DNA of 64,000 nucleotides from Lepidodermella squamata (taxonomy: Eukaryota; Gastrotricha), in assembly GCA_047495785.1 (NCBI GenBank), contig JBLDXI010000029.1, forward strand, positions 1,674,001 through 1,738,000, in the 5' to 3' direction. The notes beneath the pieces were generated by a model. That model had not been told where the DNA came from, made no database searches, and saw nothing but the letters and a program-made list of their open reading frames with translations. Position 1 is the stretch's first letter, and each line of letters opens with the position of its first letter. The translations under genes were made by a program, and so were the position numbers. Below, one piece after another: positions 50,005 to 61,487 of this stretch.

Positions 50005-52481
50005 TTAGAATTCCGTTGTAGTGATTGCAACCGAGCCGTAATACGCTTCATTGTCTTCGCCCTGTTGAGTGGCGAATTTCACAGAAAGAGAGTGACCCTG
50101 AGCAGAGCTGTGCTTTTCGACTATCGGTTGCTGGTACGGCGCTGGAGTGCCATGTTGAGGTGGGTACATCACCCCGGCGTTGATCAAAGCCGGAGCGATT
50201 GGGGACATCGGCGGTGAAATCCCATCCGCCACCCCAGAATGGGTCCTGGTAAGAACCGCGGACTTGGGTGGTCGGGGTGGCATAGTGTTAGTATTTCGAC
50301 GGCTTGGCATCCTAGAATCAGCCGCAACCCATTTCCCTGATTTTGTAGCGAGGTAAACAGCCTTGTAGCCGTTGAATTCGTAGCATGTCACCCAGAAGCA
50401 ACCGATCACCATGATTAAGGGACATAGAGCTACCATTAGCCATCCAACGAGAACGCTCCAGCCGGGCAGTTCATAAACGCCATCATTGCATTCATGGGTG
50501 ATGGTCCATGGGTAACCGGAGGCTGAAAGACCTGGGAACTCTACGACATCGTACATTAGAATGAACGCTATTGAAATTGGTGCGATGAAGGTCCAAGTGA
50601 TAATCCAGTACCATCTATACATTGAAATTTAGTTGAATGATGAATGATGATTTTAGTAAAATTACCTAGTGATAACCATTGGTCCGATCATTTTTTCGAT
50701 ATCTCTGATCAATTTATGGCCAACACGGGAGCAGAAAGGCCGGCTGTAGATCCAGCCAATGCCAACGAGTTCAGCCAGACCGATGATCATTAGCGGAATA
50801 GCGGCTGCAAGGTCGTCAATAAGCACGTACCAGTAATATCCACACTACATTAGATTTTTGACACATAAATTCTGGCTTCCTGAGAAGTTACTTACCCCGA
50901 AGAAGAAGATTGTAGCTAAAGCGTAACCAAAAACGCAGAAGCCAGCTCGCATGAGAAGATTCCGCTTTCTGTTCACGTTGAACCATGGGAAAGACTCGCC
51001 AATTACAGCACAGCACATTTCAACAACCGGGAACTGAGACGAAAGGCCGAGAATGATGACCATGAAGAAGAAAAACACGGCCCAGATGTTACCGCCATCG
51101 ATTTTGCTGAATGCCTCAGCGTAGGTCACGAAAATGAGACCAGGGCCTAAATAAATGGATAATTTGAAAGAATTCGTCTTGACAATGATTGCTTACCAGA
51201 TGTTGCAACATCCTCTACATCAACTCCACGACTCTCAGCCATGTATCCTAAAACTGTGAAGACAGCAAAACCGGCGAAAACCGATGTTAATCCATCGAGG
51301 AATGGGATTAAAATGGCGTCTCGAAGGATGTTATGGCGATACTTGTTGTAACTAGCCAGTTGAATCGAGGCACCCAGGCCGCAATTTGTCGAGTAAAACA
51401 CCTGGGCTACGGCGTCTCGCCAAACAGCTATTTCGAGCAATTTCTCCCATTTTACGTTGAATAGGTAGAATTCGATGCCTTTCATCGAACCAGGCAGTGT
51501 TGCGGTGTAACCGATCATGACTGACAGCATAATGTAGGGGAAGATACTAGTGAAATACGCGACTTTGCCCAGGGTGGATGCTCCGAACGACACACCAGCA
51601 AATAGGATTACCCAAAGCACGGCATTGCTGACCATGCCAGGCCATGCGAAAGTTCCGCAGTCCAGAATGTCCCCGCTAATGCGTAGATTGTCCTGGAAGA
51701 AGAACATCTCTGCGGAGCTTGTATTCGTGGAATTTGCGATAAGAGGATTAGTCGGCTCGATGCAGGGGTGGATCGCCCACCAGTGGTCGCAGCTTGACCA
51801 TGGCAAGACATCGGTCATGGATTGCGTGAAGTAGTAGGCCGCCCATGAGATGGGGGCGTTGTAGTAAACAATACCTGAAAAGGTAAAAGGAACGTTTTTA
51901 TAGGATTCCGAAGTTCCCCAACTTGAGTAGCCTTAATCCTAATCCCTAACCCTAGCCTTAAAGCCGCAATTCTGCATTATTAAGGTTTGTATTGGCGACA
52001 TACCAATGAAAGAGCTGTACCATGTCGCCACACCGATGCCTCTTAACAGAGGAACAGTATCCCAAACACCAACAGGGCCCTTCTTCGAATATTGTCCAAT
52101 ACTTCCCTCGAGGAGTTGTAGAGGAATTGCGAGTAAAATCAGAGCCAGAGCATATGGAATGAAGAATACAGCTGAAAAAAGGAAAAATTAAGTTCCAAAA
52201 TTGGATCAATTTGATATATCCTTACCTCCGCCGTTGCTGTAGACCTTGAAAGGGAATCGCCAGACGTTACCAAGACCAACCGCGAATCCGATGGAAGTGA
52301 TGAAGAATTCAATGGCATTGCCCCACGCCCCTCGGTGAACCTTTTCCTTCTCCTCATGCTCAGGGTGATTCGGGAGTTTATCCTCATCCGGAATGTATCT
52401 AGATCCAATGTATGTCACAGAGTCTGACCGGTAAGATCGATCTGTATCGGACGTGTTAGTGCCAGCTCGTGAGCGCGACAT
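50005..52481 (-). CDS. SLC6-family sodium-coupled transporter
   Basis: Six exons in coding order: 52481-52226, 52171-52004, 51874-51197, 51146-50896, 50844-50666, 50614-50005. All introns are GT-AG and the frame is kept, giving 713 residues. TM1 is clear ([20 protein letters not shown]), as are the large extracellular loop with two Cys and sequons (NSTNTSS), and TM6 with [19 protein letters not shown]. The later helices include [16 protein letters not shown] and the RDIEKMIG block. TM1 has Gly where monoamine transporters have Asp, so an amino-acid-type substrate is more likely. The ~130-residue C-tail is Pro-rich ([16 protein letters not shown]) and ends ITTTEF. The first Met was chosen because upstream codons lack ATG and TTTATTTGCAG just before suggests a 5'UTR splice acceptor. 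Confidence 0.9.
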
Positions 52482-54026
52482 AACTCTCCGGTGTAGCAAC
52501 TGCAAATAAAAAAACTATAGATGCCGGTGCAATTAACTTGCTTCCTGCGCATATAATCGTCTTTAGATAACAAAAAAACGTAACGTTTTTTATCTCTGGC
52601 ACCCGGCAGTGTTTATTAATCAGAAGCTGTACGAGATGAACTTGACGCTATAGAGTTGTAGGCGTGGAATCGGTGTTATATAATAAAAAGTGCGTGTTTT
52701 AATACGCTGTGTATTGTGCGTTAACTCCTAATTAGACGGCTCTTGGGCGTAACGATACATTATGTCTGGCTTCCGGTCATCTTATCGCAATAACAATGCT
52801 TTGTTTTAAGCCGGCGCAACGTCATACAGCATGGCATGATATATATGTATCTGGTGCATAATAGTCATTTTTGTACCTTGCAAAAGGTAGAAATTATTAT
52901 CCTGGAAATTAATTATTTTAAACCTAGATTACCTTGACCTGGTATTCAAACCGAACGGAATGTTAAAAGGGCACGCCCAACTGATTACTAGCGCACGTGC
53001 TTGTGCACTTTGGCTAGGAAAACTTCACGTGACCAATTATATCTTTTTCCAGGCTTTGCGAACCAGTGTAATCAATTCTGGCAAAGTTACTGCCCTAGTA
53101 AAATCTGAAACGGTTTTGGTACAGTCGGAAGTTCTTCGCTGCTTGGTACATAGGTCATAAGAACGCTTCCGAATCCACAAAAGTAGGTTAAATAACCTGC
53201 CGAGCATGACCGGTAATAACGGGCAAAGCACGCTTGAAGTTTCTATTGAAGCTTGAAGTTGCGGGTTCACAGACTCACGATTTGTCGCGCGTGGTGTCTG
53301 GACAAATCTGGACTGTGGGCGGAGTCACACGTGTCCCGAGTGTCGCATCAACGTCGCGCGCGAGGGTGTTCACCTTAGAGAAATAGAGATAGAATTATTC
53401 TGGGCCCAGAATTGAGCCGCAGTTTGCCGCGCGCAACAGTATTTTCAAGCGTGACTATCTGTGTTTGTCGAGTCGCTGTTTTCTCGCTGTGAAAAAAGTA
53501 AAATTCAGGCACCCCAATAGAAGTTATCGGGGGCCCGGAATGTGACCATGGTATTCATTTGAAATACAGGGAAGTCGGTACCCGGTTAACCGGGTAAAAA
53601 TTCATTTTATGCGTAACTTCATGAATAATCAAAATATATTAGGTCAAACGGAATTCAGGTCAATCTCAATGAAAAGTCATGTTTTATTACGCTCATGAGA
53701 CACATCTCTCAGGTATACAGCATGTTTTGATAAATATTACATATTTTTCATAATTATTATAACGAATTAAAGCGCGATGAGGAAAAAATTGTTTTAAAAG
53801 ACGCAGAGCACAGCGCAACTTAGGCAATAAACGTAACCAACCTTTTGAAGGCATTGAGCGCATCATTCATCGATTTTCCAACAACAAAACACGGTCACTT
53901 GATACATATGATAATAAAAAAAAATCCGAAAAAATATGCCAGCATATCTTTGACTTACTGCGATGAAAATGGAAATTCAAGTGAAGTAACAACCTAAAAT
54001 CACATTAATGTCGGCGACGCCACACA
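52482..54026. other. Intergenic upstream of the SLC6 gene
   Basis: Likely promoter of the minus-strand transporter plus neutral DNA. A GC-richer island with several CGCG words is at 53280-53460. No exon is supported. Confidence 0.4.
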
Positions 54027-54418
54027 TACCGTATTTACCGAAATATAAGCCTCCCCTCGTTTAGAGGCCTGTCTCGTTTAGAAGCCTAGGTAAATTAGAA
54101 TTCTTCGATGCATAGTCCTATCTCAAATAGTAGCCTAGGCTACTACGGCATGTAGGCTCTCCCGAGCTTAAAGGTTATAGCAACGAAAAATGCCTGAAGA
54201 TGTTTGATAATCTGCGACGATGATTTTTGTTGTGGCGCTCCTTATTTTCAGCTATTAGGCGACCTGGGTAATAGCTAGTAACGAAAAATTATGCCACGTC
54301 TTCGTTGCATAAGCCTATCTCAAATAGAAGCCTAGTGTTGAATAGTAGCCTACTTTTCCCCAATTTTCGAGGTATCATTTTTGCATAAGCCCGGGTTAGT
54401 ATTTCGGTAGCTACGGTA
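54027..54418. mobile_element. MITE with TA ends and long imperfect TIRs
   Basis: Left end TACCGTATTTACCGAAATA, right end complement TATTTCGGTAGCTACGGTA; TA at each border. Inside, the words ATAAGCCT and TAGTAGCCTA recur. No ORF. The same ends occur alone at 6513-6541 and at about 24469, so this is a dispersed family. Confidence 0.65.
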
Positions 54419-54645
54419 TTTAATACTTGAACTTACTACACGAAAAATAGGACCAACGTGAGATCAATTGAGGTCCTCTTATGAAAAATACTAAGCGTGC
54501 GTTGAAAAAAACGTGAAAGATGATCGATGACAAAAGAAGATCGCTATTATTTCGCCTACATTTTCTATTGCCAACGGGTCGCTTTTTAGTCGCATAATAA
54601 TGTTAATTACGAGGATAATAATACAGTTTTTTGATCGATGATGAA

Positions 54646-57600
54646 TCATATAGTGTAGCTACACGTCGGCGGCTGTGTCCACGTGCCATCAGCCTGGCAG
54701 TAGATGGTAGGTTTGCCGACGAGGGTGCGGTCTTTCCGGATGCAGGTGTACGTCACCTGGGCGCCGTATTTCGTGTTTTTGCCGTTGTGCAGCGCGCAGT
54801 CGACCGTGGGAATGTCGCCGCAGTCTTGTAGGGATGAGCACGGTAACTCGCGGCCTTCCCACTGCCCGTCGGCGTTGCACATCATCTGGTACTGCGTGCG
54901 GCCGTCGTCCATCGCCCAGCCATCGCGGCACTTCACAGTCACGGCGGTTCCGCGAACGCCGGGTTCGTTCTTCATATTCGTGCCCGGAATGGTCTTAGGC
55001 GGGCAGCCGAGTACTTAAACACAGAAAAAATGTTATTTTTTCAGGATTATTTCCATTTAAGATTTAAGCGAAAATGTGTTGGTCGAAATTCTTGGGCTAA
55101 AAATAGCGTTTACGCTTGAAGAAAAAATCCATTTGGGTGACTACAACCATAAGGTGTCCAATGGGGATCCCAGCACTGATAAGCCTCGCTGGTTGCGGCT
55201 TCATTAGTCTGGAGAATCTGAAGAAATTTTGACCTAAACTGCTAAAATACCGAAAAATACCGAACCAATCGTGGATTTTCCGGGGTTTCGCCGGTAAATT
55301 TCAAATTTCCCTTAATTCGTGGATAATGGGCTATATGGATATAGATTCTTCAAAGGGTACTTTTTGGTTCAGGGAAATTAAGGAAAATTGTATTTGAGAC
55401 ACCCTATATTTAATTTCCCAGAGTATCTTAATAATTAACAAAATATTATAACGTGCCCCATATGATTTCTTAGTTGGCAAATGTTTGCAAAATATTCAAT
55501 ATTTATTTCAGAATGTAAAAATCATGGGTATTTCTCCTCCCGTTTCCGCGATTTTACCGACGAAATTTTAAAAATTACCGCGGTGAAAACCCGGAAAACC
55601 CCGATGGTAACTAGTTCGGTATTTTTCGGTATTTTACCCGATCGGACCAAATTTCTTCGGATTTTTTAATCCCATTGACTAGTGCCGTACTTGATGATCA
55701 GTCTCATGACGTTAGGAATTCTTCTAAGATTTTTCTGGCTATTGATGCGATTTTGGCCATCATTTTATACTTCTTTACCCCTTTCGCTACCTGTGGGACA
55801 CGCTGTAGCACAAAAACCTAATCAAATAATGCCTATGTTAAGCAATTTTCAGCCTTAAGAAATCAGGAATTGGAAGCTCCATCTGAAGGCTCAAAATTTG
55901 TTCAAAGATAATCAGGGAAATTGCGTTCATTTCAAGACGAAAATCCAATGATGCGGGAACTTACTCTTATTATATCGAGAAAAGTCGATGTGTAGGCATG
56001 GATAACCGGAGTAGCCGAGAACGTGCGCCCTCACGTATCGCGCCCTGATGCCAGTCAACGGGCACCATTGAACACCCAGGGCGTCGGAGTTGCCCGTATA
56101 TTCAACCCAAGACCCGTCGTTATTCCTCATCTCGCGCCACTGATTGCCGTCATTGCTATACGAAAATCCGAGTTTGGTCGTCCACTGATCCAAGGCGCGA
56201 CGACCCTGAACCACGTAGCCAGTCACCTCATATTGACCTCCGAGGTCCAGTTGGATATAGGACTGATTGCGGTCGCAGAAGGTCGGGCACCACGCCTCGA
56301 GATTGCTCGACCCGAATCGAGCGTTGTAGGGTGTTGTAGCCGGCATTGACCCGGCCAGATTGACCCCGGAGCAACCCGGGCATTTATTAGGGCCGTCCAT
56401 GATGATTGAAGATGAGGCGAATTTGCCACCAGCTGAGCAGCTAGATTCCGACCCGATCATTGGGACATTGGAAATGTAAGAGCTAGATGCGCGGTAATGA
56501 TTAGGGTGCGTAGACGTCACGTGACCAGTCAAGAATGACCCGTCGAATTGATGTCTCTCTAAAAATTGATATTAAAAAAAGTTGGCTATAAATTGCGAAA
56601 ATATAATTTGAAAAAGGGTGAATCCACGAGTGACGTACAGAGAAAAATCCACCACCTCGAGATGCTATAAGCGAGCTAGCGTTGGAATAGGCGATTCAGC
56701 ACCCATAAATTTATATTCATTGGAAAGAGGAGGATTTTTTGCGTCCTTGCGTACAAAATCTAAGCTGGAGACTAAACGGGCGTGACTTGGTCGACGGTAC
56801 AAAGTCGCGTGACAGACAGAGAAAAAAATCCAGCAATTTTGGGTTCGATTTTGCAAATTAGATTTCCTCTGAATTAAAGCGGTTGTAGGCTTCATTTTTC
56901 ATCCCATAATTCGCGTATAACGTCTAGTTTGTTTTCCGGTAAAAAATAAGGGCTAATCATCCATATTTTAATAGTGATGCCCGAAAAACGCCGTGACGTA
57001 CAGAGAAGCCCTAACGTGACGTACAGAGGACCATTTTTTAGATGTTACCTATCGTCGTAGCTTGCTCATATATCATCATCTGGGTATTTTTCGACGTCAT
57101 TTGACAGCAGCTAACTTATTGGCATATAATTCTGTGCTTGGTTTTGCACTTAAGCATGGAAGTTTCATTGGTCTAATTTTAGGCACTCGTGAGACCCCAC
57201 AAATTTAAGGAATCACGGTTTTTTCAATTTTACAGATAACCTAGTAAACCTTTTTGAGTTAAAACATCGTTTATAATGATTCTTAATGTTTCCGACCCTC
57301 TAAAAGCTACGTAGGTGCTACAATTATCGAATTTCATATTTTCACCTGCTGCAGCTTAGGCTAAAAAATACTGTTCACCAGCTTCGCGATAGAATTGAAC
57401 GCCTCAGGAGCACCGAACGGATCGAAAACATCGACAAATATATAGAACATAGTATAATAAGCAAAAAAACACTCATCCCATGGTTTAGGATCCTATTTGG
57501 GAGGTGCACGAGGCTGACGGGAAAGACTAAGATTTGACCATTTAGCACAAAATCTGGATAGGCTCATAATTAGGCTTCAAGCATTAGTTGGAACATCAAA

Positions 57601-60600
57601 AACGGTTTCTTTTAGTTAACTCTATGCCACTTGCCATTAAAATAACCATTTCCAGCCATTAGGATGATTTTTAAGAATTCAGGTGAACAGAAACGTTCCG
57701 TTGATAACCATTTCTCTGTACGTCACGATGAGAAAATCCTCTGTACGTCACGCACTTTTATCATCTCTGGGAGTTTTCTGCAGGCAGCCAAGTATCACAA
57801 AATGTTAATGAGGGTTCCAGGGAAGAGAATAAAAAGTTTTGGGCTGATTGGACCCGGTTCCACGGATTGGCGATGAAATTTCATTTTTTCCGTGACGTAC
57901 AGAGAAATTTGACCTAATTTGACATTACATGGTGTCGTTGCGTAATGAAACATCATGCAAGGTCGCGGGTACCTGCAAAACACTCGTCTCATATAGGCGG
58001 AAATAGTTACCCAGCCGTTGAAAGCTGGAAACACCTGGGCTTGAATAAGAATAAGGGCAAAAAACATGAAAAATTGACCCAAATTGGCTTCTTATACTGA
58101 GTTACGTAACAGAGTGTCAAATGTGTCAAAATCGGGTAATTTAGAGAAAATATTGCCAAAAAATGAAAGTTCAGATCACCAGCTTTCTAAAAATATATAA
58201 TATATGAGGCATATGCCAATTATATTTTTGAGCTCCCCAGTTGACAAGATCGTGGATTCACCCAAAAATCGAATTTAAAATTAAATTGAATTTCAAAAAT
58301 ATTCAATTTCCAAAAAATATAATTTGAATTTAATGGTTTAATTGAAATTAAAATTTCAGAATTCGGGAAAGTTCTTTTTTATGAGTCTTACCTATGCATG
58401 CGTAGTTGACCCATAAATATTGTGAGCAAAGTTGGCACGGACTATCAGCGCAGCTGGGTAGTAATAAATACCGACTGGCTAGGAACGAGCACGTTTGCTG
58501 GCCCTCGCACAGATTTTTCACCGTATCGTAGACATCAGTGAAGCCGCATTGAACAGGTGAGGCATTTGCATCGAATGTATTAGGCGACTTGCAGCTGAAT
58601 TCGTTGTTCCAGCCAATGCGGCCGAAATGAGCTGATACGAGCTTGATTTGCTTCGAACCGGTGCAACTGATCTGCGCTCGATCGCCGTGGCAAATTTGGA
58701 ACGTGTACACATCTATAAATTTCAGAGGAAAATCGAAAATAAATAAAAAACTGAAATGAAATTATTATAATGTATCATATAAGTTTATCGATTTTACTCG
58801 AGAATTAATAATTAAGTTTCTTTTCAATAAATAAATTGAAAATATTCACTTTTTCAAAATTTAGATTTTAAATTTCAGAAATTTCTCAAATTATTGAGCA
58901 TTTTTTAATTTTTCAACAATTATGATTAAAATAAGTATTCCTTGCCTAAATTAAACATTTATTATTATGATTTATTGAAAATTCGCACTTCAATTCACTT
59001 TCAAAAGGTAAAGAATTTTTTTAATTTCGAGATTGGAAAAATTTAGAAAAATCATAAACATCATAGATTTCCAATGGAAGCCACTGAACAAAAATTGTCA
59101 AAAATTCTCAGAAAAAAAATTCAAAAATTCAAAAACAAATTTTAAAATTAAAATTATGTCTAATGTTTTACCATTGCAAGTAGGCTGAGGCGGTGGCGGG
59201 CATGGTTCTTGGAACAAGTTCATGCCAACCGGAAATGCGTACGACTCGCGATCACCAGCACCATACAAAATACCCATAAAATTGGTACCAGCCGGGTTCT
59301 CCAAGACGTGCACCCCTTTACGCACCTTGACGTAGGCGCACGAATAATCCGGGTTAGCCGACCGTCTTACGCCGTAGATCGGCGCTCGATCACCGTCCAA
59401 CGTCAGCGAATTGACATCAGCCGACCGGACTGACATGAGGACGTAGTGTTTATAATCATTATCGCCACTTGCGTCAATGCCGGCGTATTCAACCGTCGAA
59501 AACGAGTAGCGATCGCGGTACTGTTCGATAGGCGGGATGATAACCATGGACGGGTCGCTCTTCTCAGCAGATCCTAGGCTTTCCTGACTCAGCGAGAAAG
59601 ACGTGACTAAAATAGGCTGGTTTGATTCTAGGTAGACGCATTCGTTAGATGGGATCAAAATCGTCGCGTATTGCCGTTTATCAAGTTGCTGAATGCTGAT
59701 TTTGCCCGACGCTTGTTGAATAGTTACCGAGGTGCCGTCGTTAGCAGCCACGATTTTGATGTAGTCGCCCACGGTTCGAGCCGGCGTTGACGTGAAAACA
59801 AATTTGCGGCCCCAGTTTTTGATTGGCGGGATTTGCTCGACCAAATGGTCCCGATTTGGATCCGGAACGCCCGGGTACCAGAGCGCAGTTCGAATGTTAC
59901 CGCTGAATAGAGCTAAAAATATTAAAAATAATTAAGAAACATTTTTTTTTTAAATTCAAGAAACAGGATTTAAATATTAGAATTTTCAAAAAATTTTGAA
60001 ATTTTCAATTTTTATTTTTTTTTATTTATTTTTTCTTACCGAAAGGACAGCTGCCCGTGATTCGAGTACCAGTGAGATCGGACTGTTTCTCCGAGTTGAT
60101 GATCAGCAACGAATCGTAGCGATTCAGCGTGACCTCAATAGTGTCCCCGTCGCAATAAACACGGCCATTAAACTCGACCTGAATCCTCTTCCACGGATGA
60201 AAATCGCTTCGGTCATATTTAGCACCAGCCAGTTCGATTTTAATCCGAGTGTTATCTTTAATCGCAGCAACGCCGAACTCGTTAGCCCACTGCGTCTCTG
60301 GAGCCCAGGTCACGGCGTAGTACTCTGTTCCGAGGGCTTGGATGGGCAGGCCGAGGAACCCGTCGACGGTGTAGGTCTCACGGTTGACACCGGTGACAAT
60401 CAGCTCGGCATTCGGGGGATCAATTGCGCGAACGATAATGACCTAAAATTCGTAGAAAAAATCCCGCAATAAAAAAATGATTTTATAATATTTAAAAAAT
60501 TTAAAAAATCCCATTATGAATTTTTTCCAAAAATTTTTAATTTTCATAAATTAAAATTTGAATTTTTAATTTTCATAAATTAAAATTTGAATTTTTAATT

Positions 60601-61487
60601 TTTCAAAATAAATTTCAATAATTTTTCATGGTCGAATTTCTCTTTTAAGCATAATTAAAATTTTGGACTTGAATTTTGTTTGATCAAACTTGGGTTTGAA
60701 ACCGCGAAATTTTACATTTTACTAAGAATTTCTGTTTACTCTTTCTCACCTTCGATTCAATACCAGCGTTGTCCATACGAAAATCGTTAGGTACAAGAAT
60801 TTTCTTAACATCGTCGCTATAGACAACCAACTGCTGGCTGAGGTAGGTCGACGAGCGCGGCGCCGTGATTTCAAACCGCACCGGCCTGTCCTTGGTCTGC
60901 GTGGTCACGTACACCTCAAGCGGGTAGCCCTTCGGCTGATCGGCCCTGTTCGCCATGAACATGATCGCAAACGCCGAGCCAACGTTATTGAACTGCGCGC
61001 CACAGTCCGCAAATTGCTGCTCCTCCAGCTGCATTTCGTCCGTAAAAATCCCAGCCGCTGTAACAGACTCGTTACCCGACGATATCGACGACGTCAATAT
61101 CGTGTAATTGCTTCGGGATTGGTGCTTTTCGTAGAAGACAAACGTGCCTTTCACAGGGTCGGAGCACGAGGCTGATTTTAGTATGCACCCTATTTGGTTG
61201 CTGTTCTCGTAGGATCCGTAGGAAAACCCGCGGCACACCTCCATGCCGTCGCAGTGGCTCGCGCATTCCTTGATGTCAAGCGGCATTACGACGTCATTCA
61301 ACGAATTGCCACGGCAATTTCCGTCGAAAAAACGATAGCCTAAAACTTCGGTTGTTATATGCTTCGCAACATGAGGAACATCTGCAAAAAAACATGATTA
61401 ATTCGGAATATTATCGAATTTATCGAAAAATTTACGTTCTGTGCCAATGACCCCTGAAAACAGAAGCCAGACGAGAAATCTAGCCAT
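54646..61487 (-). CDS. Secreted multidomain lectin/adhesion-like protein
   Basis: Seven exons in coding order: 61487-61436, 61381-60750, 60442-60040, 59912-59172, 58712-58392, 56558-55965, 55013-54646, together 1036 residues with every junction in frame. Signal peptide MARFLVWLLFSGVIG. PAN/apple-like Cys module (about 25-100; CASHCDGMEVC, GCILKSASC). IgGFc-binding-type domain (about 130-600; DLTGTRITGSCPFALFSGN, EQIPPIKNWGRKF). SUEL/galactose lectin (about 612-712; SAHFGRIGWNNEFSCKS, LWVNYAC). F5/8 type C discoidin (to about 913; YIQLDLGGQYEVTGYVVQGR). Two sushi domains follow (CRDGW...CNADGQWEG and CGDIPTVDC...CQADGTWTQ). These modules bind glycans, lipids or proteins outside the cell, so adhesion, mucus or innate recognition roles are plausible. 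No membrane anchor is present. Confidence 0.85.
55215..55668. mobile_element. Foldback element in intron 6
   Basis: The left arm contains GAAGAAATTTTGACC and then AAAATACCGAAAAATACCG. The right arm contains CGGTATTTTTCGGTATTTT and GGACCAAATTTCTTCGG, the reverse complement in reverse order. The arms also share the inner CCGGGG/CCCCG words. About 450 bp, non-coding, probably a MITE. Confidence 0.6.
56630..57904. repeat. Recurring 13-bp motif GTGACGTACAGAG in intron 5
   Basis: Exact copies at 56630-56642, 56993-57005, 57016-57028 and 57892-57904 (direct) and 57714-57726 and 57739-57751 (reverse complement), with a degenerate copy at about 56808. The core TGACGTAC resembles a bZIP/CRE half site. 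The copies lie only in this 1.8-kb intron. They may be subterminal repeats of a transposon or an intronic regulatory cluster. Confidence 0.8.
58713..59171. other. AT-rich intron 4 of the multidomain gene
   Basis: Low-complexity A/T DNA without open frames, direct repeats or element ends that I can support. Confidence 0.5.
60443..60749. other. AT-rich intron 2 of the multidomain gene
   Basis: Low-complexity; an ATAAATTAAAATTTGAATTT unit occurs twice in tandem at about 60545-60600. Nothing else is visible. Confidence 0.5.

Noticed and set aside
54689-54931. Arg-rich frame on the minus strand within the sushi exon
   Set aside because: Shadow of the GC-rich sushi coding sequence in another frame.
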